NCBI RefSeq assembly: GCF_040807025.1
Contig: NC_090942.1
Coordinates: 67,784,911 to 67,848,910, forward strand
Source of the DNA: Struthio camelus
Lineage: Eukaryota > Chordata > Aves > Struthioniformes > Struthionidae
Length of the DNA: 64,000 nucleotides
Direction of reading: 5' to 3'
Shown here: positions 1 to 10,920 of the stretch, piece by piece
Layout of the letters: each line of letters starts with the position of its first letter
Numbering within the stretch: position 1 is the stretch's first letter
Notes under the pieces: generated by a model
Database searches by the model: none
What the model saw: the letters and a program-made list of their open reading frames with translations, nothing else
What the model was told of the DNA's origin: nothing
Made by a program: the position numbers and the translations under genes

Positions 1-3000
1 CCAGGTTAGGGGAAATTCCAAACACTCTGCCCCCTCCATAGCCAGCATCCTAGTACATGGGCCCTATGACCCTGGTCCCATGCCAGCCGCTGGCACCAGG
101 ACATGGTGCCACTCTTGCCCCACTGCTGGCACCACGGACACGGGGCTACCATCACCCAAACTCTGACTTCAGGCCCTGGCCCCAGATTCGCTCGCTCGTC
201 TCTCCAGGTGCTGGTACTTCGGCTTTACAGCACTCGCACAGGGGACAGGAAGTGACATTACATAGAAAGTCAGTTAAGAAAGAATTTAGTAAGTGGGTAG
301 GGTAGGCTGCAGCACTCAGGTGAAGGGCTCAGTCAGACAAGCAAGCTGAGCAGCCTCAGCTTGCACGCGACCAGCACCTTTCACACCTCTTTCATATCCC
401 TCCTCCCTACTCTCCCCTCCTTGATCCTCCCCCATCCCCTTCCCCACACATCCCTGAGAAAGGGTTGCTTAAACCCAAAGGGCCCCCTCCCCCCCCAATA
501 TACAAAATCCTCATCATTATGTTCAGCTTCTTTCCCCCTTCATATCAGTTACAAAGTCCAGGTTGGCCCTCTCCAGAACTGTCCCTAATGGCCCAGCAAT
601 TAATGGCTGGAGACTTTTGGTCTTTGCCACTGTTTCTGTTACCCTCTATCAGTTTTGTGTCTCTGTGTGTCTCGGTTTTGGCTTCCCCCTTCACTTATTA
701 TCCCTGAAAAGTTCCTTGATCGTTTAACCTGAATGAAGCAGACGCTCCCACATCGAACATACCCTTACACAAGGGTATGTTCGGGTAAGGACACAAGGAA
801 TTCAGAAATTGGCGTGGGTGCTAAATACGAACTACAGCTGACAGCTGGAGATTAAGTCTGTATTAGTGAGCCTGCTAACTGGTGGCCAGTCTCCCAGAGC
901 TGACTACTTACTCAACCTACCATCAATCTCTTAATAGAAATCCTGTTCCCTGTTGAAGGGACCAGTGGAGGAACAGAAATCAGCACCGGAGAAAAATTAT
1001 TTCTGAGCAGAATTCTCTTTCCATAATCTTAACATGAATATATAAATCAAGTATCCTAAGTAAAGCACATGGATATACTTAGCCATTTGTGTTTACATTC
1101 GTTTTATCGGGAAGCTCTGGTCCATTTCTCACTTCTGTTATGTCCTGTTTTGGAGCTCTGTTCTGCTGCGCTATCACCTATTGACATGATCTGGTCTAAT
1201 TTAGCCTAGGTGGTGCTTCTATAAAGAGCTTTGAGTGTAGATAGTAATGCTCTAAGTGTCTAAGTCACCCTATTCTAAAGCATTAAGGTTCAGAGGCCTT
1301 GTCTATATCACAAAAACAAAACAACCCCCTTCTATTTCAGGTATCCTAACAAAAGAAACTTAAATGTTTTTCACATAGGGATAACTGAATGTATTAGGAA
1401 GCTTCAAACACAGCAATTTAAGGCAGTTAAGCCTATGCTAATAAGCTGATGTGTTTTCTTAACACTAGTTACAAAGCAGGAGCCATGGGACTGACTGGAT
1501 GGAGCCTGGCGTAGCTGACCCTGGAAGTCAGTAGAAAATAGCAAGAAAATCATCAAGAAATACAAGAAGTGGTAAACACAGCCCTGGGAGGAAACCAAAC
1601 CTGAAGTTTCTTTTGGATGCATTGCTTGCGGGAAGAATGGACTGTCAACTGCTGGAATAGAGACTCCCTTTGCCTCCTCGTGCTAGAGATTTCTCTCCTG
1701 CTAAATGACTAAAAAAAAAAACCCTTGAAAGCGTGAAAACCACACACGAGCTCAGGGTGTAGGAACTACAGTCGAGTGTTACTGAGGGCTTCCTGTGCTC
1801 TGCTTGTGAAATAGTCTCAGCAACCCTTGGACAGATACTGTCACATGATGAGTTCTCCTGCGTAATGTACTTCTATCAATCATTTCTCTGTCTGGGAAAA
1901 AAACAAGACTCTTTCCCAGGGTTTTACATATGTGACTGGTGTCGCAGCTTGTGGGCATCCAAGGAGATAAAGCGTGCCTGTGTTTTGAGGACATGGATTA
2001 TGTGGTAATGTATGTGGTATCCTGGCCCCGGGCTAGAAGACGACTTTGTGTTCCTCACCTTCTCATGCATTACTCATGCAGAAAAGCTTACTGCTCCCTC
2101 AGGGTGAAGTGATTTTCCCCATTAAATTATATACCTATTACTGGAACACCATTCACACTTGCAGCTTATTAATCAAATAAGAAAATGTTAGTAGGCTGTT
2201 ACCATGTTTTACCCTCAAGATATTTTACTAGACTCTCTCATTAAAATATTGCCTAGAGTCAGAACTAAAGGGACATCTCAGCCTGACTAAGCCAAGGACT
2301 CCTCTAGTTTCAGGTTTATTCACCAAGTAGTTGACCTCTCACTCACTGCTAATTTTTCAAAATGGAAGCTGCAAGCAGTAAAACAGTACATTTTCATTTT
2401 CAGTCCGCACTGTGCTTTTCCCAAACTGTATCCACGTCAGAATTCAGAGTGAATGTTCGTAACAACCAAAGAAGACTTATAAAGCAGATGAGGCTACAGA
2501 CAGTGTCTTCTGTTGAAGTCCAATCGATACAAGAGAAGGAGCAGCGCTTACAGCTACAGAACCCATACGTCAAGCCACTGTCCCTGTTAACACACATCTG
2601 TTTGACACTCCTGCTCCCAACAAATAGACCAATGGAGTATGAGTGGTGACAGTCACAGCATCACAGAAAAATCCCTGCAGTCTCTTATCTCAGTTGGATC
2701 GAAACATCCCAGAACCACAGCAAACCTTAAAGCCATTTGTATTCACCCAGTGCTCTCTACTAGCCAGCAGTAGGACTCAGTATTTTACTCCTTTTTTCTC
2801 CTAAGAGCCTTTCTCTACGCTATGTGCGGAAACCTATCATCCCAGTGCCAAATTAATTACAAGTCAAAAACATTTTAGGACAACTGCTCACAAGTACAGT
2901 CTAGTACGAGTATCTTCAGGATAGTCATTACTAAATATCTCTTTCTTATTGCCCTGCTCATTGTAACAGGGTGAAGATTTTTCTCAGTTCATTTATGCAA

Positions 3001-4460
3001 GAGATAACAGTGCTCTACCCAGAATATATACTCTTATAGCAAAGTGTAAAAATGTCATCTGATATTAATACCACAAAATCAACAGCATTTACAAAACCAT
3101 TAAATCCTCAGTACTAACCTTTAGTTATATATTAAAATGAGTATTCCTAAGTTACCTCCATATATTAAAGCACATCAGGATTTTGTGCTTTATTGATGCT
3201 ATTGCTCATTTCTATAAAGAAAATATCTTTTTGTCCTAACGCCATTTTAAAATTTAAGGTTGGAGGACGCACGTGCATGCTTAAGTCTTGCAGGTAGTGA
3301 TCTAAGCTCATACCAGAGATGCAGCTCACTTTGGGTGTGCCTGCAACTCAGAAGAATTTCAACGACAGTTAGCTGCATCAGATACAAAACAGAAACGCAG
3401 AGGAGCAACATCAGGTTTCCCTATGGAAAGCTCTTCTTGTCAGTTATTCAGCTGTACTGCCTATTTATATTGTAGCTGCTGGAGATGCCCACAGGTGAAG
3501 CAGACAGTACTGTAGCGGTCAGCCCTCTGTTACGCAGGTCGATGTCAAGCCAGTCTGACCAAAACAAGAGATTTGATGTTAACTTGTGACATTTATGTGT
3601 ATATCAAGACTGCTTCTATGGAACAGATGGTCTTCAGGCTTTTTATGCTGCTCCCTGTAGATACTCTGTCTTGCCACAATGCTGCTCCTTGCAGGTATTT
3701 TCCTCTTAGCAGCTGTCTGAATGGACAATGGCCAATTTATCAGTCACTGTAATTTATCAAAGCAATTCCAATATTGGCAAAAATGCTATGCAGTTAATAC
3801 ACTGGAGACTGGAACTGCACAGAGTAGTTTAAAATAACTAACTCTGCTGGATGTGGCATCATTGAACCCAAACTGCAAATTACATTAAGGGGCATTTGTT
3901 TATAGAGCTTGACAAATTACAAATGTCTAACAACCTCTGACATAACCTAAGGTTATCCACCATTGAACTAATTATTCCAGGTTGATAACATCAGATAATT
4001 TTCCTTTTGTCAATACCCCTTGGCAAGCCAGTTGTGATAATGAACAACAACAAAAAGCTTGCATTTTTCTGCCTATGTGATTTTGTCTTGCTGTCGTCTT
4101 TTGTTTTAGGGTGTTGATATTTGCTCATATTTGAAAGCAGCCAATCTTTTCAGTTTTACTGAGACATTTTTAATATTGGTACTAAGAGTCCGTTTGCCTT
4201 TTCCTCCTGCATCGAGTATGGCAAAGGAACATGAATCTCTCATACGTGTTTATGGACTCTTTTGTAGAAGTTTCCTATACTGTGGGCTCTCTGATGCAGT
4301 TCTATTTTTATAGATAGGTCTTTGAAAAAAAATCTGTTCTACCACAAGCTATTGTGGTAGTCCTGCTGGTTTCTACTAGAAAAACTGGCATCCAGTTAAA
4401 GAATATGTTGACTGTACCTATCATATATTTTTGACTCTTCTTTGGTTCTAAGTATGTGTC
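1..4460. other. Intergenic, no gene seen
   Basis: Only short chance open frames. The first 310 bp are GC-richer, with GGCACC/GGTGCC inverted words near 92-110. A perfect 13-bp hairpin lies at 754-783. If human synteny holds, the next gene downstream of RESF1 (BICD1) would lie beyond the left edge; none of its coding sequence is visible here. Confidence 0.5.
754..783. repeat. Perfect 13-bp inverted repeat with 4-nt loop
   Basis: CGAACATACCCTT, loop ACAC, then AAGGGTATGTTCG: all 13 pairs match. Origin unknown. It could be a terminal fragment of a DNA transposon, a snap-back mutation or a small structured transcript. Confidence 0.9.
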
Positions 4461-4469
4461 CTGCAAGAT

Positions 4470-5460
4470 GAATTTGCAGGGTAGGCTGGTTAAGGTTCGC
4501 GGGAGCAGATTGACCACACCAGTTAAAAGGCATGCTAAAAGGCTTTATTAAACACTGAACTGTAAATCCAAACAGGTTCAGGTATCAGTAGAGGATTTTT
4601 TACTCTAATAAATGGCTTTACAACAATGTACGTAACAGCAATATAACTTTTGAATAACTATATTAACAATGTCTCATTTACATATATTGACAGGAACTTT
4701 CCACCATGGACACAATACATACAAACCACATAGGTATATTGACACCACACTGGCATGACCAAGGGGTATAGACAGACAGAAATACCTGCAGGAAACAAAG
4801 ACCTGGACAGGCCACGTTGGGCAGATGTGTCTTCCCCTCCCCTCTGGTATGACACCGTGGGGCTGCGTAGGCCGCAGGAGCAAGGTGCGCCATGCCCCAA
4901 GGAACTTGCGAGTTTGAAGTAGGTGGAGCTCTGGCCTGGGTGGCCGCTAGTCTGGTGCCTTCGGCACCCACGGATGCTCTTGGTCTGGCGTCCCAGGCCA
5001 AGGGGGATGCTGAGTCCTCGATGGGGGGTGCTCCACCGCTCCTAGTCTCTCTGTCTCCCGCTGGTCAGGGGTCTGCAGTCCTGCTGCCTTGGCTCCAGTG
5101 CTGGCATCTTCTGCGGGGGTTTAGCCTTTATCAAGGCTGCTTGGCTTCTTCCGGCCTTTAACAAGGCCGCCAAGTGTCTTCTTCCCCATGCAGACCTCCT
5201 CATCATCTTCAGTTTCAGCTTGCCATATGATTTCATGAGACAGTTTGTGATTTGTTCATTTTGGACCCCTTTATGCAAATTGCAGCCACTTTGATTGGCA
5301 GGAGCAGGTGGTGCAGGCGCACGCTGCTGGCCACCTAGGATGGACCTGGTTGAAGACAGTCACCACTAGCCTGGGGTCAAACATGGGGCAACTTTCTAGC
5401 ATGTTCTGTGAGAGGGAATGAACTGCCACAAGGCCACAGTCTATAATCCACTAGCATCTG
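4470..5460 (-). mobile_element. Probable LTR, minus orientation, edges uncertain
   Basis: Read on the minus strand, this GC-richer block has the order of a retroviral LTR: a CCAATCA-like word and a TATA-like GCATAAAG near 5270-5290, a long transcribed-type region, then AATAAAGCC near 4545, followed by a U5-like tail ending near AACCAGCCTACCCTGCA at about 4473. I could not find clean terminal inverted repeats or a target duplication, so the limits are approximate. The open frames here on both strands look fortuitous. It could instead be another kind of interspersed repeat. Confidence 0.45.
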
Positions 5461-5667
5461 AGAAGAGCATTTTTTTTCTTATTACATGCAGCATGATTTT
5501 ATTCACAGGTAGACCATTTATCTTAGTCTTCATTCATATCCTATGCATTTATAGCCTGTTATTTCTTATTTACATTTTTCTATCTGTTCCTTGAAGTCCT
5601 CCCGAGAGCACACTATGGATATAACAAATCAGTTTTTCAGCTTTGTGCTGGCACTGCCCATTTTGCT

Positions 5668-7146
5668 AGGCCACTCTCCATCATCTTGGAAAGGTCATGG
5701 AGAGCAGGAGAGGTGCCTGAGGACTGGAAGAAAGCCAACGTCACCCCAGGCTTCCAAAAGGGCAAGAAGGAGGAGCCAGGGAACTACAGGCCTGTCAGCC
5801 TCACCTCCATCCCCAGAAAGGTGATGGAAAAGCTCATCCTGGAGGTCCCCACTAAGCATCTGGAGGACAAGAAGGTGATCAGGAGTAGTCAGCGTGGATT
5901 CACCAAAGGGAAATCATGCTTGACCAATCTGATAGCCTTCTATGACGGAATGACTGGCTGGGTAGATGAGGGGAGAGCAGTGGATGTTGTCTCCCTGGAC
6001 TTCAGCAAGGCTCTTGACACTGTCTCCCATCACATCCTCCTAGGTAAGCTCAGGAAGTGCTGATGAGTGGACAGTGAGGTGGCTTGAGAACTGGCTGGAT
6101 GGCCGAGCTCAGAGGGTTGTAGTGAATGGCGCAGAGTCAAGTTGGAGGCCTGTAGCTAGTGGTGTCCCCCAGGGGTCAGTCCTGGGTCCAGTCTTGTTCA
6201 AGTTTTTCATCAGTGACCTGGAGGAAGGGACAGAGTGCACTCTCGGCAACTCTGCTGATGATACAAAACTGGGAGGAATGGCTGATACACCAGAAGGCTG
6301 TGCTGCCATTCAGAGGGACCTGGACAGGCTGGAGAGGTGGGCGGAGAGGAACCTCCTGAAGTTCAACAAAGGCAAGTGCAAGGTCCTGCACCTGGGGAGA
6401 AATAATCCCACGCACCAGGACAGGCTGGGGGCTGACCTCCTGGAAAGCAACTCCACGGAGAAGGACCTGGGAGTGCTGGTGGACAACAAGTTGACCATGA
6501 GCCAGCAATGCGCCCTTGTGGCAGGAAGGCCAATGGCATCCTAGGGTGCATTAGGCAGAGTGTTGCCAGCAGGTCGAGGGAGGTGATCCTGCCCCTCTAC
6601 TCAGCCTCAGATGAGGCCTCCCCTGGAGTACTGTGTCCAGTTCCGGGCTCCCCAGTACAAGAGAGACATGGCACTCCTGGAAAGAGTCCAGCAGAGGGCT
6701 TCAAAGATGATTAGAGGGCTGAAGCACTTCTCCTATGAGGAAAAACTGCAAGAGCTGGGCCTGTGTAGCCTGGAGAAGAGAAGATTGAGAGGCGATCTCA
6801 TCAACGTGTACACGTATCTGAAGGGGGAGTGTCAAGAGGATGAGGCCAGCCTCTTCTCCGTGGTGCCCAGCAACAGGACAAGAGGCAACGGGCAGAAACT
6901 GAACCACAGGAAGTTCCATCTGAACCTGAGGAAAAACTTCTTCACTGTGAGGGTGACAGAGCATTGGAACAGGTTGCCCAGAGAGGTGGTGGAGTCTCCT
7001 TCCCTGGAGATATTCAAAACCCATCTGGATGTGATCCTGGGCAATATGCTCTAGGTGACCCTGCTTGAGCAGGGAGGTTGGACTAGATGATCTCCAGAGG
7101 TCCCTTCCAACCTCAATCGTTCTGTGATTCTGTGATTCTATGATTT
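5668..7146 (+). mobile_element. CR1 LINE copy A, 5'-truncated, broken ORF2
   Basis: Non-LTR retrotransposon of the CR1 family, plus strand, starting inside reverse transcriptase and running to a complete 3' end. Pieces of RT lie at 5686-6063 (GNYRPVSLTSIP, GFTKGKSCLTNL, LDFSKALDTVSH), 6074-6544 ([13 protein letters not shown]; catalytic box reads [10 protein letters not shown] where copy B has FADD) and 6611-7054 ([32 protein letters not shown]). The frame changes three times: at the tandem stops near 6061, by a missing base near 6523 compared with copy B, and by an extra base near 6608. The 3' UTR carries the diagnostic avian CR1 end (GATGATCTCCAGAGGTCCCT) and degenerate ATTCTGTG octamers at about 7119-7146. 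It cannot encode an active enzyme. Confidence 0.95.
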
Positions 7147-10072
7147 TCGTTCCTTATGTCTTTTAGCATGATCAAGCAGCTCTCTGTGCCAAACTTAATT
7201 TTGGTTCAGTTTAAAGGTGAAGCCTGCAATAAATTCTCCTTGCCTTGACTATTTCTATTGCTTCTGGTTGCATTGCATTTTGCTTCTGCAGTGCCTGAGA
7301 TTCAGGACACTTTCTGTACTTCTCAAGCAAAAGAAACATATGCCTTCTTTTTAATCATTGCAGTTAAACTGTTAAAGAACTAGATAGGCAGAGAAGTGCT
7401 GTAAGCAGTGGGATTAACAAAGTTTGTTTCTCACAGAATCATGTGCAACAAGTCCACCCAGATGCTCCCTCACTTTCGCAATCAGCAACGCCTGAATCCC
7501 TCTACAACACCCCCTGTTCAGATCTGTATTTTGCACAGCCCTAATATGGCACCCTAACATCCATCCCACGTTGTCTCCTGGTGGGGTACACATCAGCAAC
7601 TCTTGTGTCTAGCTGGGAATGCACATACATCAGCATGTGGGCTAACCTGAGAGTGGAGGTCTCCTAGCCTTTACCTCAGTGTGGGAAGAAAAAGGGACTC
7701 ATTGGCTTCTTCATCTCGAACTAGCCATCAATGTATTCTTCTACAGTATTTGCTTGATACTGGCCAACAGAGTCCAAAGTTACTGGGAGAGAGGACACTG
7801 GCAGGTTAATTTATTTAAGAAAGATGTGTAACAGGGATGTGAGGAAAAGGCACTGTGAGCCAATTCACATACAGAGCAGCCAATTCACATACAGAGCATA
7901 TTTTTACTCCCTATTAGCTATATCCACATTTCAGTCTGAAGATCATCTTTTATGGTGACTTACTGGGGTATTATTTTGTTGCAAAGAATGTAATTCCTGT
8001 CTTTAACCTGTACCCTATTGAGTAAGTCTTGGGCAAGGGATTTTATTTTTTAATTTTATTTTTAAGGAGTATGCTATCATAACTAGACTTTGTAATAGTC
8101 CCCAGAGGATGTGGCAGGGTCTGAGGGGCACGAGGTTGTAGGCTCCATTTTACAGTCCTAACATCCTCTCAGAATACGGATTTGTGTCCCACTCTTGAAT
8201 TATTACCATCATAGCAACATAAACCTGAAACAGAAGCAAGAAATGATATGTACCTCAGTTGTTTTAAGACAGAAATCCGTTTACGAATAACATAAGCCAG
8301 TGTTCTAAGATCAAACACACAATTCTCATCGGTTAGCACTGCATGGAGAAATCTAAATAGCAATATGAACTAAACAGTACTGTAAAATGCGTATACGCTT
8401 GTAGCTGTAGAAAGCAACATTATAGAAAACAGATACCTTTGCAAAGTCTGCCCTTACAGTGTATGAGGATCTTTCACTTTATGCCATGATGCATCTATAA
8501 AGGGAGGAATCTTTTTTTTTCCCCTACTGCTCATTAAATTTAAATACTGGGATGAATTTTACCTTTAATATTGAAGACTGCAAAGTCCACACTCATTTGA
8601 ACTTCGGTAGACAACAGTTTCCATCATCCCAGCATTAACGATGAGAAGGTGTCTTCCTCACAAAGCCTTAGCACTGGGGCTGATGTGTTTGCAGAGGACC
8701 ACATGGATCTTCGTGTTTCCATGACAAATGTCATAGCTTTGGATTGAAAGTTTAAAATATGTCTTGACTACCAAACTAGTTTTGCCACCTGAAATGCCAT
8801 ATAGCAGGAACTTAGCTTCAGGATAGTTTTAAAGTTTCTTCAGAAATAGCTCAGTCATTTTAAAGAACAAAATGCTAGAAAATTGTGCTTCAGCTAATAA
8901 GGTAACACTAAGAAAAAAGGTACGGGAAACACCTGGGAAAGAAGGTACAGTCAGCTCCAAATTTGGTGATAAAACTCTTCCAAGTTCCCAAGCCCAGCAC
9001 TTTGTAAAGCATGCTTTCCTGTGCATGTTGTTCTTGATGACTAGCTCCGTTCAAGGTTCTCAAGGATTGCGGTCACAGCATGTCTGGACACATGGCAATA
9101 CAGTGGGTGTGATTTACAATGTGTCATGACATTTGTGTGAAGTAAACAGTCACTAAAATTATAGCATGTGTGTTCATATCTCGCCAAAGGAAATCACAGC
9201 GTTGGGGATAAGCATGTCAGAGTTGTTATCTCGCTGTTACAAGGACTTCCATTCTATTGACCTGCTTGCACATCACTTTTGAGTAGATGGGAAGAAGTAA
9301 GTATGGGTTTTCTTATGGCAGGAGACAAAATGTATGTACTTATGCCAAGGCCATGAATCAGTTCCTTGCAGAAGTGCATGCATGGAAGAGGCTGTTAGAA
9401 AGATTTGAACCTACTACTCTCCTCTTCAGACCCTGAATACAAACCAGCATTTCCAAGTTTCACCATTTCTCTGCTGCCAGAAAACTCTGCAAAATTCCCT
9501 AGCAGAGTGTGGTCTTCCTCTTTCTGCAGATCAAAACAGAAGATCTGTTTGGAAGGTGTTCCTGTTTTCCCTCAGTCACTCTGTGGGCTGAAACAGCGGT
9601 AGTTTCTTCAGTAGCTCTTGAAGTTCTGGCTTTTTAGCTGATGCAGTAGAGGACCAGCAGCTGCTGTGCATGTAGGATCCCAATAAGAGATCCCGATAAG
9701 GCATGAGCACTCCACAGGAGGTCACGAAATACATTTTCTAAGAGGCTAACAGAAAAGAGAGAGTTCAAATTCAGCTTATGTCCTTTCAGATGCTGGGAAC
9801 CCCAAGATGATACAGCATTGGACAGACCTCTGACTGGAGCATGGCATGCTGCACAGATGCCCTCCATGATGAGGCTCAGCAGCCCTCTAACTATAAGTAG
9901 TTAGATTACTTATAATTTTCTTCTACCAGTAAACATTCCCATAAACTGTGACAGGCTAGGAATGCTGTATGTGGGTGAGGTATTCGATAAGCAACATTCA
10001 AAGGACAACTCAGGAGCTTCATGTGCCAAGAGCAATTACTCTAGTGGGTACTGTTTGACAACAGATACATAT
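7147..10072. other. Intergenic, no gene seen
   Basis: AT-rich unique-looking DNA between CR1 copy A and the solo LTR. Contains a 20-bp perfect tandem duplication at 7859-7898. Open frames are short and lack recognisable domains. Confidence 0.5.
7859..7898. repeat. Perfect 20-bp tandem duplication
   Basis: The word GCCAATTCACATACAGAGCA occurs twice head-to-tail (7859-7878 and 7879-7898) with no mismatch, which points to a recent slippage or repair event. Confidence 0.9.
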
Positions 10073-10077
10073 CACAG
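10073..10077 (+). repeat. 5-bp target site duplication, left copy (CACAG)
   Basis: Identical to 10916-10920 on the far side of the solo LTR. It marks the integration point. Confidence 0.8.
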
Positions 10078-10915
10078 TGTGGTGGTATACTCCCCCCATA
10101 GGCAATAATGGGCAGACCTGATAGCCTTTCGGTTAACCTCTAGTTGACCTTCTGAAGGTAGACCTGGTGGCTTAAGGTGTGCGGCCTAGCAACCAGGAGA
10201 TGATTGGAGGAGGCAACTAGCCACCACCCACCACATGGGCAATGTCAATCACATAGGTCAGGTATGGAACCTTCAGGGACCTGCCAGAACCATCTCCGTT
10301 ATGCTGGAACAGACATGTGGTGAGGTATGACCCCACCCACAACTTGATCACCGGTATATGAACGGGATCAAAAGTGTTCATTTCTTGGCGGAGACCGCCC
10401 CTTCTGAAACAGCTGGTTCTGTGGGCGAGAGGAACTCCCTTCGGACCGGGACGCCGCCCAAAGATCGACAGGCCTGAAGCAGTATTGAGACGGCTCGATG
10501 GGACTGGGTGAGTGAGTGATACCACACAAAGGAGAGGGGCTCGCTACAGGATAGGTACGTATTCCTTTTTTCTCCAATATGGGATTCAATACAGGATATC
10601 TGCACATTCCTTTTCCCTCGGTTACCCAGTAATAGACACAACAGGTGGTAATAACTTGAGCTCATAGGAATGTGAATGAACACCAGTCTCTGTGTAAGTA
10701 GGTTGAATTGTGCACTTCTCTGTAAATAAGTTGTATTGTTGGCGAATTGTTTCTTATATCACCTACTGTTTTCCTATATTGCCTTGTTTTGTCTGTTAAT
10801 TCCCTTTGAGAATAGCAAAAATTCCTATACTGACACCCGATCTTGTTACAGTGCAGTGGCTCAATAAATCGTTTGTTTAAACATGAAGTGGTTCTCATCT
10901 TGTTTCACCACCACA
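10078..10915 (+). mobile_element. Solo LTR of an endogenous retrovirus, 838 bp
   Basis: The block begins TGTGGTGGT and ends ACCACCACA, a perfect 9-bp terminal inverted repeat with the canonical TG...CA ends. It is flanked on both sides by CACAG (10073-10077 and 10916-10920), a perfect 5-bp target site duplication. Inside are a TATA-like TATATGAA at 10355 and AATAAA at 10863-10868, 47 bp before the right end, which set the plus orientation. No retroviral genes lie on either side, so this is a solo LTR left by recombination between the two LTRs of a provirus. A 5-bp duplication is common for class I and III elements. Open frames inside it are chance. Confidence 0.88.
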
Positions 10916-10920
10916 CACAG
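10916..10920 (+). repeat. 5-bp target site duplication, right copy (CACAG)
   Basis: Identical to 10073-10077. The pair shows that both edges of the insertion are preserved. Confidence 0.8.

Noticed and set aside
4678..5278. Several 70-107 codon open frames on both strands
   Set aside because: All lie in the LTR-like block, overlap each other, and show no retroviral or cellular domain.
10217..10683. Overlapping minus-strand open frames of about 100 codons
   Set aside because: They fall inside the solo LTR, on the strand opposite its own orientation, and overlap in three frames.
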